Source of the DNA: Streptomyces sp. Y2F8-2 | GTDB taxonomy: Bacteria; Actinomycetota; Actinomycetes; Streptomycetales; Streptomycetaceae | Assembly (NCBI RefSeq): GCF_014905555.1 | Contig: NZ_BNGS01000003.1 | Location: 806,001-870,000, forward strand | Reading direction: 5' to 3' | DNA length: 64,000 nt | In this document: in pieces, positions 38,144 through 46,044 of the stretch | Numbering within the stretch: position 1 is the first letter of the stretch | Layout of the letters: every line of letters starts with the position of its first letter | Position numbers and translations under genes: made by a program | The notes under the pieces: model-generated | Seen by the model: only the letters and a program-made list of their open reading frames with translations | Told to the model about the DNA's origin: nothing | The model's database searches: none

Positions 38144-39235
38144 ATGCTCGACCGAAGAGCCGCCCTCGCTGCCATCGCCGGAGCCGCCTCCCTCGCCCTC
38201 ACCTTGTCCGCCTGTGGCTCCGGCCAGAACAGCGAGGGCAGCTCCAAGGGCGGCACCATCGGCATCGCCATGCCGACCCAGTCCTCCGAGCGGTGGATCA
38301 CCGACGGCAAGAGCGTGGTCCAGGACCTACAGGCCCAGGGGTACAAGACCAAGCTGGTCTACGGCGAGAACGACCCGAAAACCCAGGTCTCACAGATCCA
38401 GAGTCTGATCAAGCAGGGCGTCGATGCACTGATCATCGCGGCCATCGACAACAAGTCGCTGAACGGCGTGCTCCAACAGGCCGCCGACGCGCACATCCCG
38501 GTGATCTCCTACGACCGGCTCATCCTCGGCACCAAGAACGTCGACTACTACGTCTCCTTCGACAACGACCAGGTCGGCCGGCTCCAGGCCTTGTACATCA
38601 TCGACAAGCTCGGCCTGGAGCAGGGCAAGGGCCCGTTCAACATCGAGCTGTTCGCCGGCTCCCCCGACGACAACAACACCAAATACTTCTTCGACGGCGC
38701 GATGCACCTCCTGCAGCCATACCTGGACAACAAGCAGTTGGTCGTCCAGTCCGGCCAGACCGCGCTCAACCAGGTCACCACCCTGCGCTGGGACGGATCC
38801 ACCGCACGGAAGCGCATGAACGGCATCCTCACGACGTCGTACAGGAGCAGCAAGATCGACGCGGTCCTGTCGCCGTACGACGGCATCTCCATCGGCATCC
38901 TGTCGGCGCTGAAGTCGCACGGCTACGGCTCCGGCAGCAAGCCCCTCCCGGTCATCACCGGTCAGGACGCCGAGCTGCCCTCGGTGAAGTCAATCATCGC
39001 GGGTCAGCAGTCGCAGACCGTTTACAAGGACGTCCGCCAGCTCGCCCAGGCCGCCTCGAACATGGTCGTCGACATACTCAGCAAAAAGCCGCCGCAGGTG
39101 AACAGCAGATACGGCTACAACAACGGTGTCAAGACCGTGCCCGCCTACCTGCTGCAGCCGACGAGCGTCGACAAGACCAACTACAACCTCGTTCTGGTCC
39201 TGAGCGGCTTTTACACCGCCGCCGAGCTCAAGTAA
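38144..39235 (+). CDS. ChvE/XylF-type sugar-binding lipoprotein of an ABC transporter
   Basis: 363 residues from the ATG at 38144, after AAGGAACG. It has a lipobox (LTLSAC, Cys ~25). The periplasmic-binding-protein family 1 fold follows: GTIGIAMPTQSSERW, LIIAAIDNKSLNGVLQQA, HIPVISYDRL, YYVSFDNDQVGR and ITGQDAELPSVKSII. It would capture a monosaccharide at the cell surface for an ABC importer. The ATPase and permease genes that normally follow are missing. Confidence 0.9.
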   Translation: MLDRRAALAAIAGAASLALTLSACGSGQNSEGSSKGGTIGIAMPTQSSERWITDGKSVVQDLQAQGYKTKLVYGENDPKTQVSQIQSLIKQGVDALIIAAIDNKSLNGVLQQAADAHIPVISYDRLILGTKNVDYYVSFDNDQVGRLQALYIIDKLGLEQGKGPFNIELFAGSPDDNNTKYFFDGAMHLLQPYLDNKQLVVQSGQTALNQVTTLRWDGSTARKRMNGILTTSYRSSKIDAVLSPYDGISIGILSALKSHGYGSGSKPLPVITGQDAELPSVKSIIAGQQSQTVYKDVRQLAQAASNMVVDILSKKPPQVNSRYGYNNGVKTVPAYLLQPTSVDKTNYNLVLVLSGFYTAAELK

Positions 39236-39302
39236 CGGCACGACCACGGCGGAACCCCGACGACCTCACGGACTGGCACAAACACATGACTGACGAACGA
39301 GA

Positions 39303-39328
39303 GCCCCGGGCCGGCGCTGGTCCGGGGC
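39303..39328 (+). terminator. Hairpin terminator after the sugar-binding protein gene
   Basis: Ten-base arms GCCCCGGGCC and GGTCCGGGGC (one G-T pairing) enclose GGCGCT, and GGTCTTT follows. It lies 67 bp after the stop. Confidence 0.65.
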
Positions 39329-39433
39329 CGGTCTTTCCGCGTACGTGCGGACGATCGCGTGTGATCACCGGCTGGTTGAGCTCCGGGACGCGACTGACTG
39401 CGCCATCTCATGACGTTGGTGCAACGGTCACGA

Positions 39434-39955
39434 TCACTGCGCCGTGGGGTTGTTGTAGTCGTTGAGAAAGGGGCTGTGGCGTTCGGTGAGTGGGCCAACG
39501 CCGAGATCTTCACGCATGAGCTTGCGCATCTCGGCGGCTGCTTTGCCGCGAGCCTCCCAGCGGGCGCGATCCTCCGGACTGCTGACAGCAGTGCCGTCGG
39601 CGTAGCCGTCGCAGATGCTTCGCAGGCAGTGGAACACGCTGTTGGAGGCCTTGACGACGGGTTGGGGCGCGATGAGCCACATCCGTTCTGATGCGATGGC
39701 TATGCCTGACTCCCGAAAGGCTTCGCGCAGCGCAAGCGCCCGCTCGTCGTCGGACGGGTGCTCTCGCTCGGCCAAGGCCCGCAGGGTCTCACCGAGGACC
39801 TTCACGGTGGTCGTGTACTGCGTGTAGATGTCGAGCCGCAGCCGAAGAGCTTCTTTGACGTCCTCGCGCTTCCACCGATTCCGATCGGCGATGAGAGTGG
39901 CGACGATACCGATCGTGGCCCCGGTCAGGGTGGAGAGCAATGGCAACCAATCCAT
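39434..39955 (-). CDS. Small N-terminally anchored membrane protein, function unknown
   Basis: 173 residues from the ATG at 39955. A single N-terminal hydrophobic helix (LPLLSTLTGATIGIVATLIA) is followed by DRNRWKRED and a long charged helical domain. This resembles many Streptomyces hypothetical proteins found in mobile or phage-like regions. No catalytic motif is seen. Confidence 0.65.
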   Translation of the reverse strand: MDWLPLLSTLTGATIGIVATLIADRNRWKREDVKEALRLRLDIYTQYTTTVKVLGETLRALAEREHPSDDERALALREAFRESGIAIASERMWLIAPQPVVKASNSVFHCLRSICDGYADGTAVSSPEDRARWEARGKAAAEMRKLMREDLGVGPLTERHSPFLNDYNNPTAQ

Positions 39956-40104
39956 GCGGGCCAGCTTGGGCCATCCCGTAACGGCGGCACCAGGTGGGCT
40001 TCGAGAGCGAACCTGTGCCGCCAACAGCTTGGTGCAGCGGCACTGCGACGTGGTGCTGCTGTAGGCGACACGCAGAAAAGGGCAGGAGCCAGGCCGCCGA
40101 CAAG

Positions 40105-40345
40105 CGGCCGTCGCCGTGGCAGTCCTGGGTACGGTGGACCGACACCGTGCAGCACCACGACGAGCGCGGGCTGAAGAACCGCCCGCCGGGAGAAACGCGG
40201 GTGGTGCCGCTGCCGCTGCCGCTGCCGCTGCAACTGGTGACCCTGTGGTGTGAGCACGTCGCCACGTTCGGTACGGCCGACGACGGCGGGCTGTTCGTCG
40301 GCGAACGCGGCGGTGTCATCAGCTACACCACCTGCCACCGGGCCT
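40105..40345 (+). pseudogene. Tyrosine recombinase fragment
   Basis: The frame reads RWTDTVQHHDERGLKNRP, then FGTADDGGLFVGERGGVIS. It aligns without gaps to the integrase remnant at 44.5-45.2 kb (WTDSGETHDDRGLKNRP, FGTAEDGRLFANERGGVVG). The catalytic C-terminal part with HxxR and Tyr is absent; the frame runs into unrelated sequence near the GIY-YIG gene end. A (CCGCTG)n run encodes a LPLPLPLPL insertion. Confidence 0.65.
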
Positions 40346-40359
40346 GCCCGGTGGGCACA

Positions 40360-40908
40360 CTACTTGCCCGGTCGGGGCCCGGCGCTGGCGTAGTAGAGGA
40401 CGCGTGCTTGCTTGACACGGTCCAGGTCGGTGCTGCGCTCGACGCCCTCTACGTTCAGCGGCGGGCGCATCCGGGAGATCAGCACACGCTCCAGCGGGAC
40501 GGGGTCGGGATGTTCGCACCAGGTGAGCGTGAGATGCCGGTGCATCCAGTCGGTCAGGCGTCGCTCGTCCACGGGGGCCAGGACGACGCGATCGGTCCAG
40601 GTGGTGCGGTAGCCCTCGGTGGACATCAGCAGGCCGGCCAGTGTGCGGCGCAGGGTGGATCGGCGGGAGTCCCTCAGATGGTTGGAGAGGACGCGGGAGC
40701 GAAGCCGCTTGGCCTTGCCCAGGTACAGAAGCCGCTGCGTGGGGTCGCCCGAGCTGGTGGGCCCGCCGAATGGGGCCAGTACCTCGCACGGTGCCCACCA
40801 GGCGTACAGGCCCGCTGTGGTGGGCAGAGCGACGACTGCGGCCTCAAGGGAGTGTGGCTTGGAGAGCAGGTCGGCTGCGGCCTGCTGGACGATGACGTCG
40901 TCGAGCAT
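40360..40908 (-). CDS. GIY-YIG nuclease-family protein
   Basis: 182 residues. GLYAWWAP and [14 protein letters not shown] form the two strands and arginine helix of a GIY-YIG-type domain. Later [16 protein letters not shown] and [12 protein letters not shown] provide the conserved C-terminal Asn seen in such proteins. A DNA-cleaving role is plausible but not proven. Its end abuts a truncated integrase fragment, consistent with insertion or rearrangement. Confidence 0.75.
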   Translation of the reverse strand: MLDDVIVQQAAADLLSKPHSLEAAVVALPTTAGLYAWWAPCEVLAPFGGPTSSGDPTQRLLYLGKAKRLRSRVLSNHLRDSRRSTLRRTLAGLLMSTEGYRTTWTDRVVLAPVDERRLTDWMHRHLTLTWCEHPDPVPLERVLISRMRPPLNVEGVERSTDLDRVKQARVLYYASAGPRPGK

Positions 40909-41212
40909 GGGCGCACCTTAGTAGTCGCTCAGCCTGTGTTGAAGGGAGGCGGCCGAGTGCGGCACTTTGTCCCCACTCAGCCCCCCGGCGTAAGAGCTCT
41001 GTGTTTCGCGAACCGGGGGCGTCCCCTTGAGCCGCGCCCTACGACACGCGCCCTACGACACGCGCTCTGCGCCGCCGAGGTTCTTGAACCAGGCCGCGAG
41101 ACGGGATCCCCGAACCGTCCGCCGCACAGTCCGGTCGGATGGGGCGGGACGGGAACACGGCGTCGGCGGTCGGACCGCTGACGAGCGGACCGACCGCCGA
41201 CGCACCCGGGTG
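40909..41212. other. 304-bp gap without a recognisable gene
   Basis: The sequence contains a short tandem repeat (GCGCCCTACGACAC twice, 41034-41063). I see no open frame with coding character. Confidence 0.4.
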
Positions 41213-42265
41213 TCAGGCGCCGGAACCGGCCAGGGGGACCCGGGTCCACTTGAGGACCTGGGGGTTGTGCGGCTGGACGGTGACCTTCAGGTAGTCCTTG
41301 GCGTTGTTGGAGCCGTCGACGGTGACGCGGTGCAGGTTGGGCACCGCGGTGGTCAGGTGGTAGAAGGACAGCCACGGGGATCCGGCAGCCAGCGGCTGGT
41401 CGCTGTTGTAGAGGTGGCTGTCGCCGTTGAAGAGGTAGACCGGGCCGTCGAAGGCGGCCGACTCGCGGGCGATGGCGGCGACGATCGGCTGGAAGGCGTA
41501 GTAGTCGGCGTAGGAAGGATCGCTGACGGTGGGGTCGAACATGTCGGCCTGCATCATCAGGGTGACGGCTCGGTCGTGGTGGCGGCGGGCCGAGGCGAAG
41601 GTGTCGTGGATGGACTCGGTCACCGATGCCGTGCGGGCCAGTACCTCGGCGGCCTGCTCGGGGGTGGGCTGGGTGTTGCCGGTCCACGGCGCCATGCTGT
41701 TGTTGCTGCCCACGACGTGGACCGCGGCGAACGCGACGCCGGCGCGGGTGTAGCGGACGTCCTCCGGTACGCCCTCGTCGGCCTGCGAGGTCACCGGCAC
41801 GCTGTCCTGGCCCAGGGTCCGGCCGGGGCGGGGGAAGAACACCTGGCGGATCTTCGCGAGGCGTTCCAGCGGGTTGTAGGAGCCGTTGTTCGGCCGGTGG
41901 CAGTCGGTCCACTCGTTGTCGCCCACCGTGTACACGAGCGGGTCCTTGAACTGGTCGAAGTCCGACTTGATCATCTGGAAGTATGCGTCGCTGCACACCG
42001 TCGAGCCGTTCTTGATGTCCCCGAGGTGCGTGACGAAACTGACGTCGGGGTCGGCGTTGATCTGGCTGACGACGTGCGGGAAGTCGGCGATCTCGGCGTC
42101 GCCGTAGGGCATGTCGCCGAATACCGCGAAGGTGAAGGGCTTGTCGTCGGTGGTGGTGCCGGCATCTGCGGCATGCGGGCCGGCCGATGCACGCCCGGCG
42201 GAAACGGCGAGCGTGAGCAGGCTCAGGGCAGCGGTGGCGGACACGGCATGGCGCCACGATCTCAT
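41213..42265 (-). CDS. Secreted metallophosphoesterase-like protein
   Basis: 350 residues from the ATG at 42265, which follows GGGAGA. A signal peptide (SATAALSLLTLAVSAGRASA) precedes the calcineurin-like fold with FAVFGDMPYGDAEI, THLGDIKNGS, YTVGDNEW and a late LFNGDSHLY. These supply the Asp/His/Asn metal ligands of the phosphoesterase fold, although the first GDxH is GDMP. It is likely an exported phosphatase or phosphodiesterase. The substrate is unknown. Confidence 0.85.
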   Translation of the reverse strand: MRSWRHAVSATAALSLLTLAVSAGRASAGPHAADAGTTTDDKPFTFAVFGDMPYGDAEIADFPHVVSQINADPDVSFVTHLGDIKNGSTVCSDAYFQMIKSDFDQFKDPLVYTVGDNEWTDCHRPNNGSYNPLERLAKIRQVFFPRPGRTLGQDSVPVTSQADEGVPEDVRYTRAGVAFAAVHVVGSNNSMAPWTGNTQPTPEQAAEVLARTASVTESIHDTFASARRHHDRAVTLMMQADMFDPTVSDPSYADYYAFQPIVAAIARESAAFDGPVYLFNGDSHLYNSDQPLAAGSPWLSFYHLTTAVPNLHRVTVDGSNNAKDYLKVTVQPHNPQVLKWTRVPLAGSGA

Positions 42266-42696
42266 GGGATTCTCCCTCGCGGTGGAGCGGCCCGGGCGGG
42301 CCGGGATACATCTGGTCAGCGGCCGGCGGGGGGTAGCGGCGCGGCTCACGGCGGGCGCGTGCGGCAGCCGATGATCGGCCCGGCGGGAAGTCTGGCGGTC
42401 CCGGTTGACCTCGGGGTTGATCGGCGAACGGACGGACGGTGAACTCTTGCTGGCGCTCCGGTGTCCGGTCCGGGACCGCTCGCGCTGCGAGGGCGACGAT
42501 CGGTGTGCAGACTTCTACGGGTTCTTCGGTCGACACTGCTGCGGAGAATGCGGTGTTCGCGTTGTACTTCGGGTGCTCGCCGGCCAGCTCGACTCCGGGA
42601 CCTCACGCAGCAGTTCCTTCCGGGCGCGTGCCGCCGGGCGTCCTGCCGGGGCGCGGCTTGATGTGTGGAAGAGTCAGACGCCGTTGCCCACGCCGG
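42266..42696. other. Gap between divergent phosphoesterase and GNAT genes
   Basis: This ~430-bp stretch holds the upstream regions of both genes. No convincing reading frame was found apart from G+C-rich open frames. Confidence 0.35.
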
Positions 42697-42718
42697 CCAT
42701 ACGAGGTGAACCGTATGG
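42697..42718. promoter_or_regulatory. Operator-like palindrome before the GNAT gene
   Basis: Perfect 7-bp arms CCATACG and CGTATGG flank eight bases, ending 23 bp before the chosen GNAT start. The spacing suits a dimeric regulator, but none is encoded next to it. Confidence 0.45.
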
Positions 42719-42741
42719 TCGAGAGGATGAGGGGTCGTTCC

Positions 42742-43281
42742 ATGTCCGATGAGATCACGCTGCGCCCGGTGACCGCCGACGATCTCGATCTGTTCGAGCG
42801 CGAGTTCAGCGGTCCGGAGGGAACCGGCCAGTACCAGTGGTTCGGTTTCGGCTCACCTGCCGGCCTGCGTCGGCAGTTCGCGGAGACCGGCCTGCTCAGC
42901 CCCGACGGCGGCGTGCTTTCCGTTGCGGAGGCTGGCCGGACCGTAGGGCGGGTCGAGTGGTTCGCCAGCACATGGGGGCGGCCCGCCACCTCCACCTGCT
43001 GGAGTCTGGCGATCGGCCTGGTGCCGGCAGCGCGCGGCCGCGGCATGGGCACCCAGGCCCAGAGACTGCTGGCCGAGTACCTCTTCGACCACACCAGGGC
43101 CGAACGGCTCCAAGCCTGGACGGACTTCGCCAACCTCGCCGAGCAGCGTGCGTTGGAGAAGGCGGGCTTCGTCAGGGAGGGCGTGCTGCGCTCCGCGCAG
43201 TGGCGCGGAGGCCAGTGGCACGACCAGATCATCTTCTCCATGCTTCGCGCGGAGCGGTCCGGCGGCGAACCAAGACGGTGA
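42742..43281 (+). CDS. GNAT-family N-acetyltransferase
   Basis: 179 residues from the ATG at 42742, after GAGGGG. The acetyl-CoA-binding motif is IGLVPAARGRGMGTQAQRLLAEYLF; LRPVTADDLDLF starts the fold and LEKAGFVREGVLR is the typical C-terminal element. It resembles RimJ/RimL-like or antibiotic acetyltransferases. The substrate is unknown. Confidence 0.9.
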   Translation: MSDEITLRPVTADDLDLFEREFSGPEGTGQYQWFGFGSPAGLRRQFAETGLLSPDGGVLSVAEAGRTVGRVEWFASTWGRPATSTCWSLAIGLVPAARGRGMGTQAQRLLAEYLFDHTRAERLQAWTDFANLAEQRALEKAGFVREGVLRSAQWRGGQWHDQIIFSMLRAERSGGEPRR

Positions 43282-43633
43282 TCGCCCCGACGAGTCTCCA
43301 GCTCCTGAGTCGGAGCCTCGCCAGGCCTCCGCCGCGCGCCCGGCCGAACTGTCCCACAGCCCCGCCGGGCAGCCGCTAGCCAGTGCTCGTCTTCGTCGGC
43401 GTCACCGATCTGAAGGTGGTCGCCACGCAGCTCAGCGTGCGGGTGTACCGGGAATGCCAAGTAGCGGCACTGGCCCCACTCTCAGCTCAGAGGTATTGAC
43501 GGCCAAGCAGGTCGAACACGTGCACAGCGTTGCACGCCATCGGCAAGCTTGGAGCAAGGCCTGACTCGGCGCGACTCAGCGATGCGCCAGTTTGCCTCAG
43601 CCGCGTGTTGTGGCGCTGGTCGGAGGCCGTGGT
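43282..43633. other. 352-bp gap without a recognisable gene
   Basis: I see no gene, strong hairpin or clear promoter here. Third-position bias is weak in all frames. Confidence 0.35.
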
Positions 43634-44383
43634 TCACTCGACCCAACGAGTGGCGATGGCTTCCGCGACGCTGAAGACCTCATCGCACTCGGCGCACTGG
43701 GCTTTGCCGAAAACGTAAGTCAACTTACGCGCGACATCGGTCTGACCGTCTGCGAGCGCGCGACTGTGCAGTCTTTGGGCCAGCCCCTCCAGGGCTGAGG
43801 CGTCCGCAGGCTGCAGCGGCATCCTTCTTGCCGCGGTCTCGTCCATGTACATGCTGTCGGTGGTTGAGAAGAAGCCGTACTCGCCGAACGCTACGAAGTT
43901 CTCCGCGGTACACGCCGGACAGGGGACTTCGTATTCATCGTCATTCAGTCCGTCGAGCTGTTCGCTCCAGATGTCGACCCCCTCGAAGCCGAGGAGTGCG
44001 GCGAGAAGGTAGACGTAGGTGCCGGGGTCGTCGGCGAGGGCCGGATCTCGAAGGGCTTCCTCGGTCAGTTGCGCCAGGTCGGACATTTCCGAGGCGTAGG
44101 CCACGTGGGGATCTTGCTCGCCATATGGCTGATCAGTGCTGGCCGCGATGGCGCCGGCCAGTACGAGTGGCATCTGTCTGTCCGCGGGCGACCACTGGCG
44201 TGCCATGTCTCGCAGGGCCGGCAGGGCCGCGTGGCTAGCTGAGTAGACGGTGCCTTGATGGCACAGCCGGGACCAAAGTTCGGTCCAGCTTGAATCCCCT
44301 GGGGCGGGGCTCACTGAGCTGAGCAGGCCCGGGATGTCTTCTGCCGTGCCGTAGGCGTGGTGGAGCTGGGACCAGTCCGTCAT
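43634..44383 (-). CDS. Hypothetical protein with HEAT-like helices and a zinc-ribbon-like Cys pair
   Basis: 249 residues. The N-terminal half is helical and includes HAALPALRDMARQWSPADRQMPLVLAGAI, which resembles HEAT-like repeat proteins. Cys pairs CPAC (~158) and CAEC (~233) could bind a metal. I do not recognise a named family; proteins of this look occur beside toxin-like genes as possible immunity factors, but no toxin is adjacent. Confidence 0.6.
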   Translation of the reverse strand: MTDWSQLHHAYGTAEDIPGLLSSVSPAPGDSSWTELWSRLCHQGTVYSASHAALPALRDMARQWSPADRQMPLVLAGAIAASTDQPYGEQDPHVAYASEMSDLAQLTEEALRDPALADDPGTYVYLLAALLGFEGVDIWSEQLDGLNDDEYEVPCPACTAENFVAFGEYGFFSTTDSMYMDETAARRMPLQPADASALEGLAQRLHSRALADGQTDVARKLTYVFGKAQCAECDEVFSVAEAIATRWVE

Positions 44384-44534
44384 GGCAGCGATCTAAGCAG
44401 CCGGGCGCCGTGGGCTACACGGCTGGGGCCGCACCAGTTGCTCTGTCACCGAGGCAAGCCAAGCCGAGCGCCCGAGCAGCCGAAGGACGCAGCGACCTGC
44501 GGTGATGCGGTGATGAGATCGGACAGTATGCCGC

Positions 44535-45178
44535 GATCTGCTGACTGCGGTCTCGTATGTCGGCGGGTACGGCCGCGCGTGGTCGCCGACTCGTCGGCCT
44601 GTTCGCTTGCATGTACTACGGCGCCCTGCGCCCGGCTGAGGCCGTCGGCCTCACCAGTGCAGACCTGAAGCTGCCCGAGGTCGGCTGGGGGACGGCACTG
44701 TTGAACCGGACGCGCCCCAGTGTCGGCAAGCAGTGGACCGACTCCGGCGAGACCCCATGACGACCGAGGCCTGAAGAACCGACCGGCGGAGGAGGTCCGA
44801 CCCGTACCGATCCCGACCCGGCTCGTCGCCATCCTCCGGCAGCACCTCGACACCTTCGGCACCGCCGAGGACGGGCGGCTGTTCGCCAACGAGCGCGGGG
44901 GAGTGGTCGGCTCCTCGACGTACTGCCGCGTCTGGCAGGAGGCTCGTGCGCTGGCGCTCCCGCCGGCCGCGGTCGCCTCGCCGCTCGCTGCCCGGCCGTA
45001 TGATCTACGGCACTCGGCGCTGTCGACCTGGCTCAACTCCGGAGTGGACCCCACTGAGGTCGCCGAACGCGCTGGCAACAGCGTTGAGGTCCTGTTGAGC
45101 CGCTACGCCAAGTGCATCGACGGTCGGCAGGAGATCGCAAACCGCAAGATCGAGGAATTGTTGCGCGAGTACGAGTGA
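44535..45178 (+). pseudogene. Tyrosine recombinase (phage-type integrase), frameshifted and truncated
   Basis: The C-terminal half of a site-specific recombinase is spread over shifted frames. LLTAVSYVGGYGRA in one frame is followed by RRLVGLFACMYYGALRPAEAVGL in another, then DDRGLKNRP to the end in a third frame. The last shift is explained by one extra C in the CCCC run at 44753-44756. The conserved Arg (ALRPAEAV), RPYDLRHSALSTW (HxxR) and LLSRYAKCIDG (catalytic Tyr) survive. The N-terminal arm-binding domain is missing. It is non-functional as read. Confidence 0.82.
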
Positions 45179-45943
45179 GCGCATGTGGTGTCAGGCTTAG
45201 GCCCCCGGACCTATCTGGGTGCCTTAGGCCATTGTGCAGCTGACCAGGGGAAACACCCGGAGATTCGGCCCGGTCCTCCACGCTCCACTCGGTGGGCACT
45301 GCTCGGCCGTGCTGATACTGCGCTCGGACGAGCCGGATGCCGCAGTCGAAGGTGATCGCAGGAAATTCCGTCTGGAATTTACCGAAAAGCTATTGACTCA
45401 TGACATTCAGTGCGCATCATGGTTAGTAGGCCATAACACCGAAAGAGTTACAAAGTCGATCAGGACGTCTAGTCGGCGTAGTGACTTGGACAGGATGTGG
45501 TTGAGGCCCCCGGCAAGCCGGCGCGATACCGAGGCGACAGTGACGACTGAAGCTTCAGGACACGTGCAGTACTACCGGGGACTGTTTTTTGCCCTCAGAG
45601 CCTTTGCACGGCTGGGTGCCGGTGCGGAGGTTGTGGCATGCCCACTCTCAGCGGAACCGAAGAGCAGCAGGCGTAGTCCGTTCCTGCAGGCCAGACCTAC
45701 GCATTGAGTATGTCGGCGCTCGTCGTGGAGGTCCTGGCCGGGACTACCCGGCACGCGGTCGCGACGTTGACGCGGCGGTGTTGCCCGGGGCTCAGATGCA
45801 GGTCTGCGGGGCCGGCCTGTTCGGCTTCGTGCGTGAGGTTGGAGGAGTGTCCGGGGCGGGGTGAAGTCTTCGTCTGGGACCACCGACCGACCGGCCACCG
45901 GTGACCCATCCGGTTACTTCGCTGCTGTACGCCCTTGAAACGC

Positions 45944-45973
45944 CAGAGGCCCCGGAGTGATCCGGGACCTCTG
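45944..45973. terminator. Hairpin beside the att-like site
   Basis: Twelve-base arms CAGAGGCCCCGG and CCGGGACCTCTG (one mismatch) with a 6-base loop. It lies just beyond the tRNA-end-like sequence, where a tRNA terminator would be expected. Confidence 0.6.
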
Positions 45974-45980
45974 AGCTGCG

Positions 45981-46000
45981 CGCACTCGGCAGGACTCGAA
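45981..46000 (-). other. tRNA 3'-end-like sequence (possible attachment site)
   Basis: Read on the minus strand it is TTCGAGTCCTGCC followed by GAGTGCG: the T-loop, the 3' side of the T stem and an acceptor strand. The 5' side of the T stem does not pair (GTCTG instead of GCAGG), so this is only the 3' piece of a tRNA gene. Such pieces are the usual core of integrase attachment sites. Confidence 0.45.
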
Positions 46001-46044
46001 CAGACGCGTGAGGTGTCGCGGCGGGAGAGCTGGGTCCGGAGCGG

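Larger units (their letters stand above)
45179..46044. other. 866-bp region between integrase remnant and T7SS locus
   Basis: It includes an unusually A/T-rich stretch (45355-45470) and an att-like site near 46.0 kb. A minus-strand frame at 45697-45909 (THEAEQAGPADLHL, ACRVVPARTSTTSADIL) has fair codon bias but matches no family I know. No intact gene is supported. Confidence 0.4.

Noticed and set aside
44557..44760. Short intact gene from the ATG at 44557
   Set aside because: It is the middle of a recombinase whose neighbouring parts continue in other frames.
45234..45707. 157-codon plus-strand frame in the A/T-rich gap
   Set aside because: Codon bias is wrong for the organism, no ribosome site is present and no motif is recognised.
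45981..46030. Complete tRNA gene
   Set aside because: Only the T-loop and 3' side are present; the 5' T-stem half does not pair and no anticodon arm was found.
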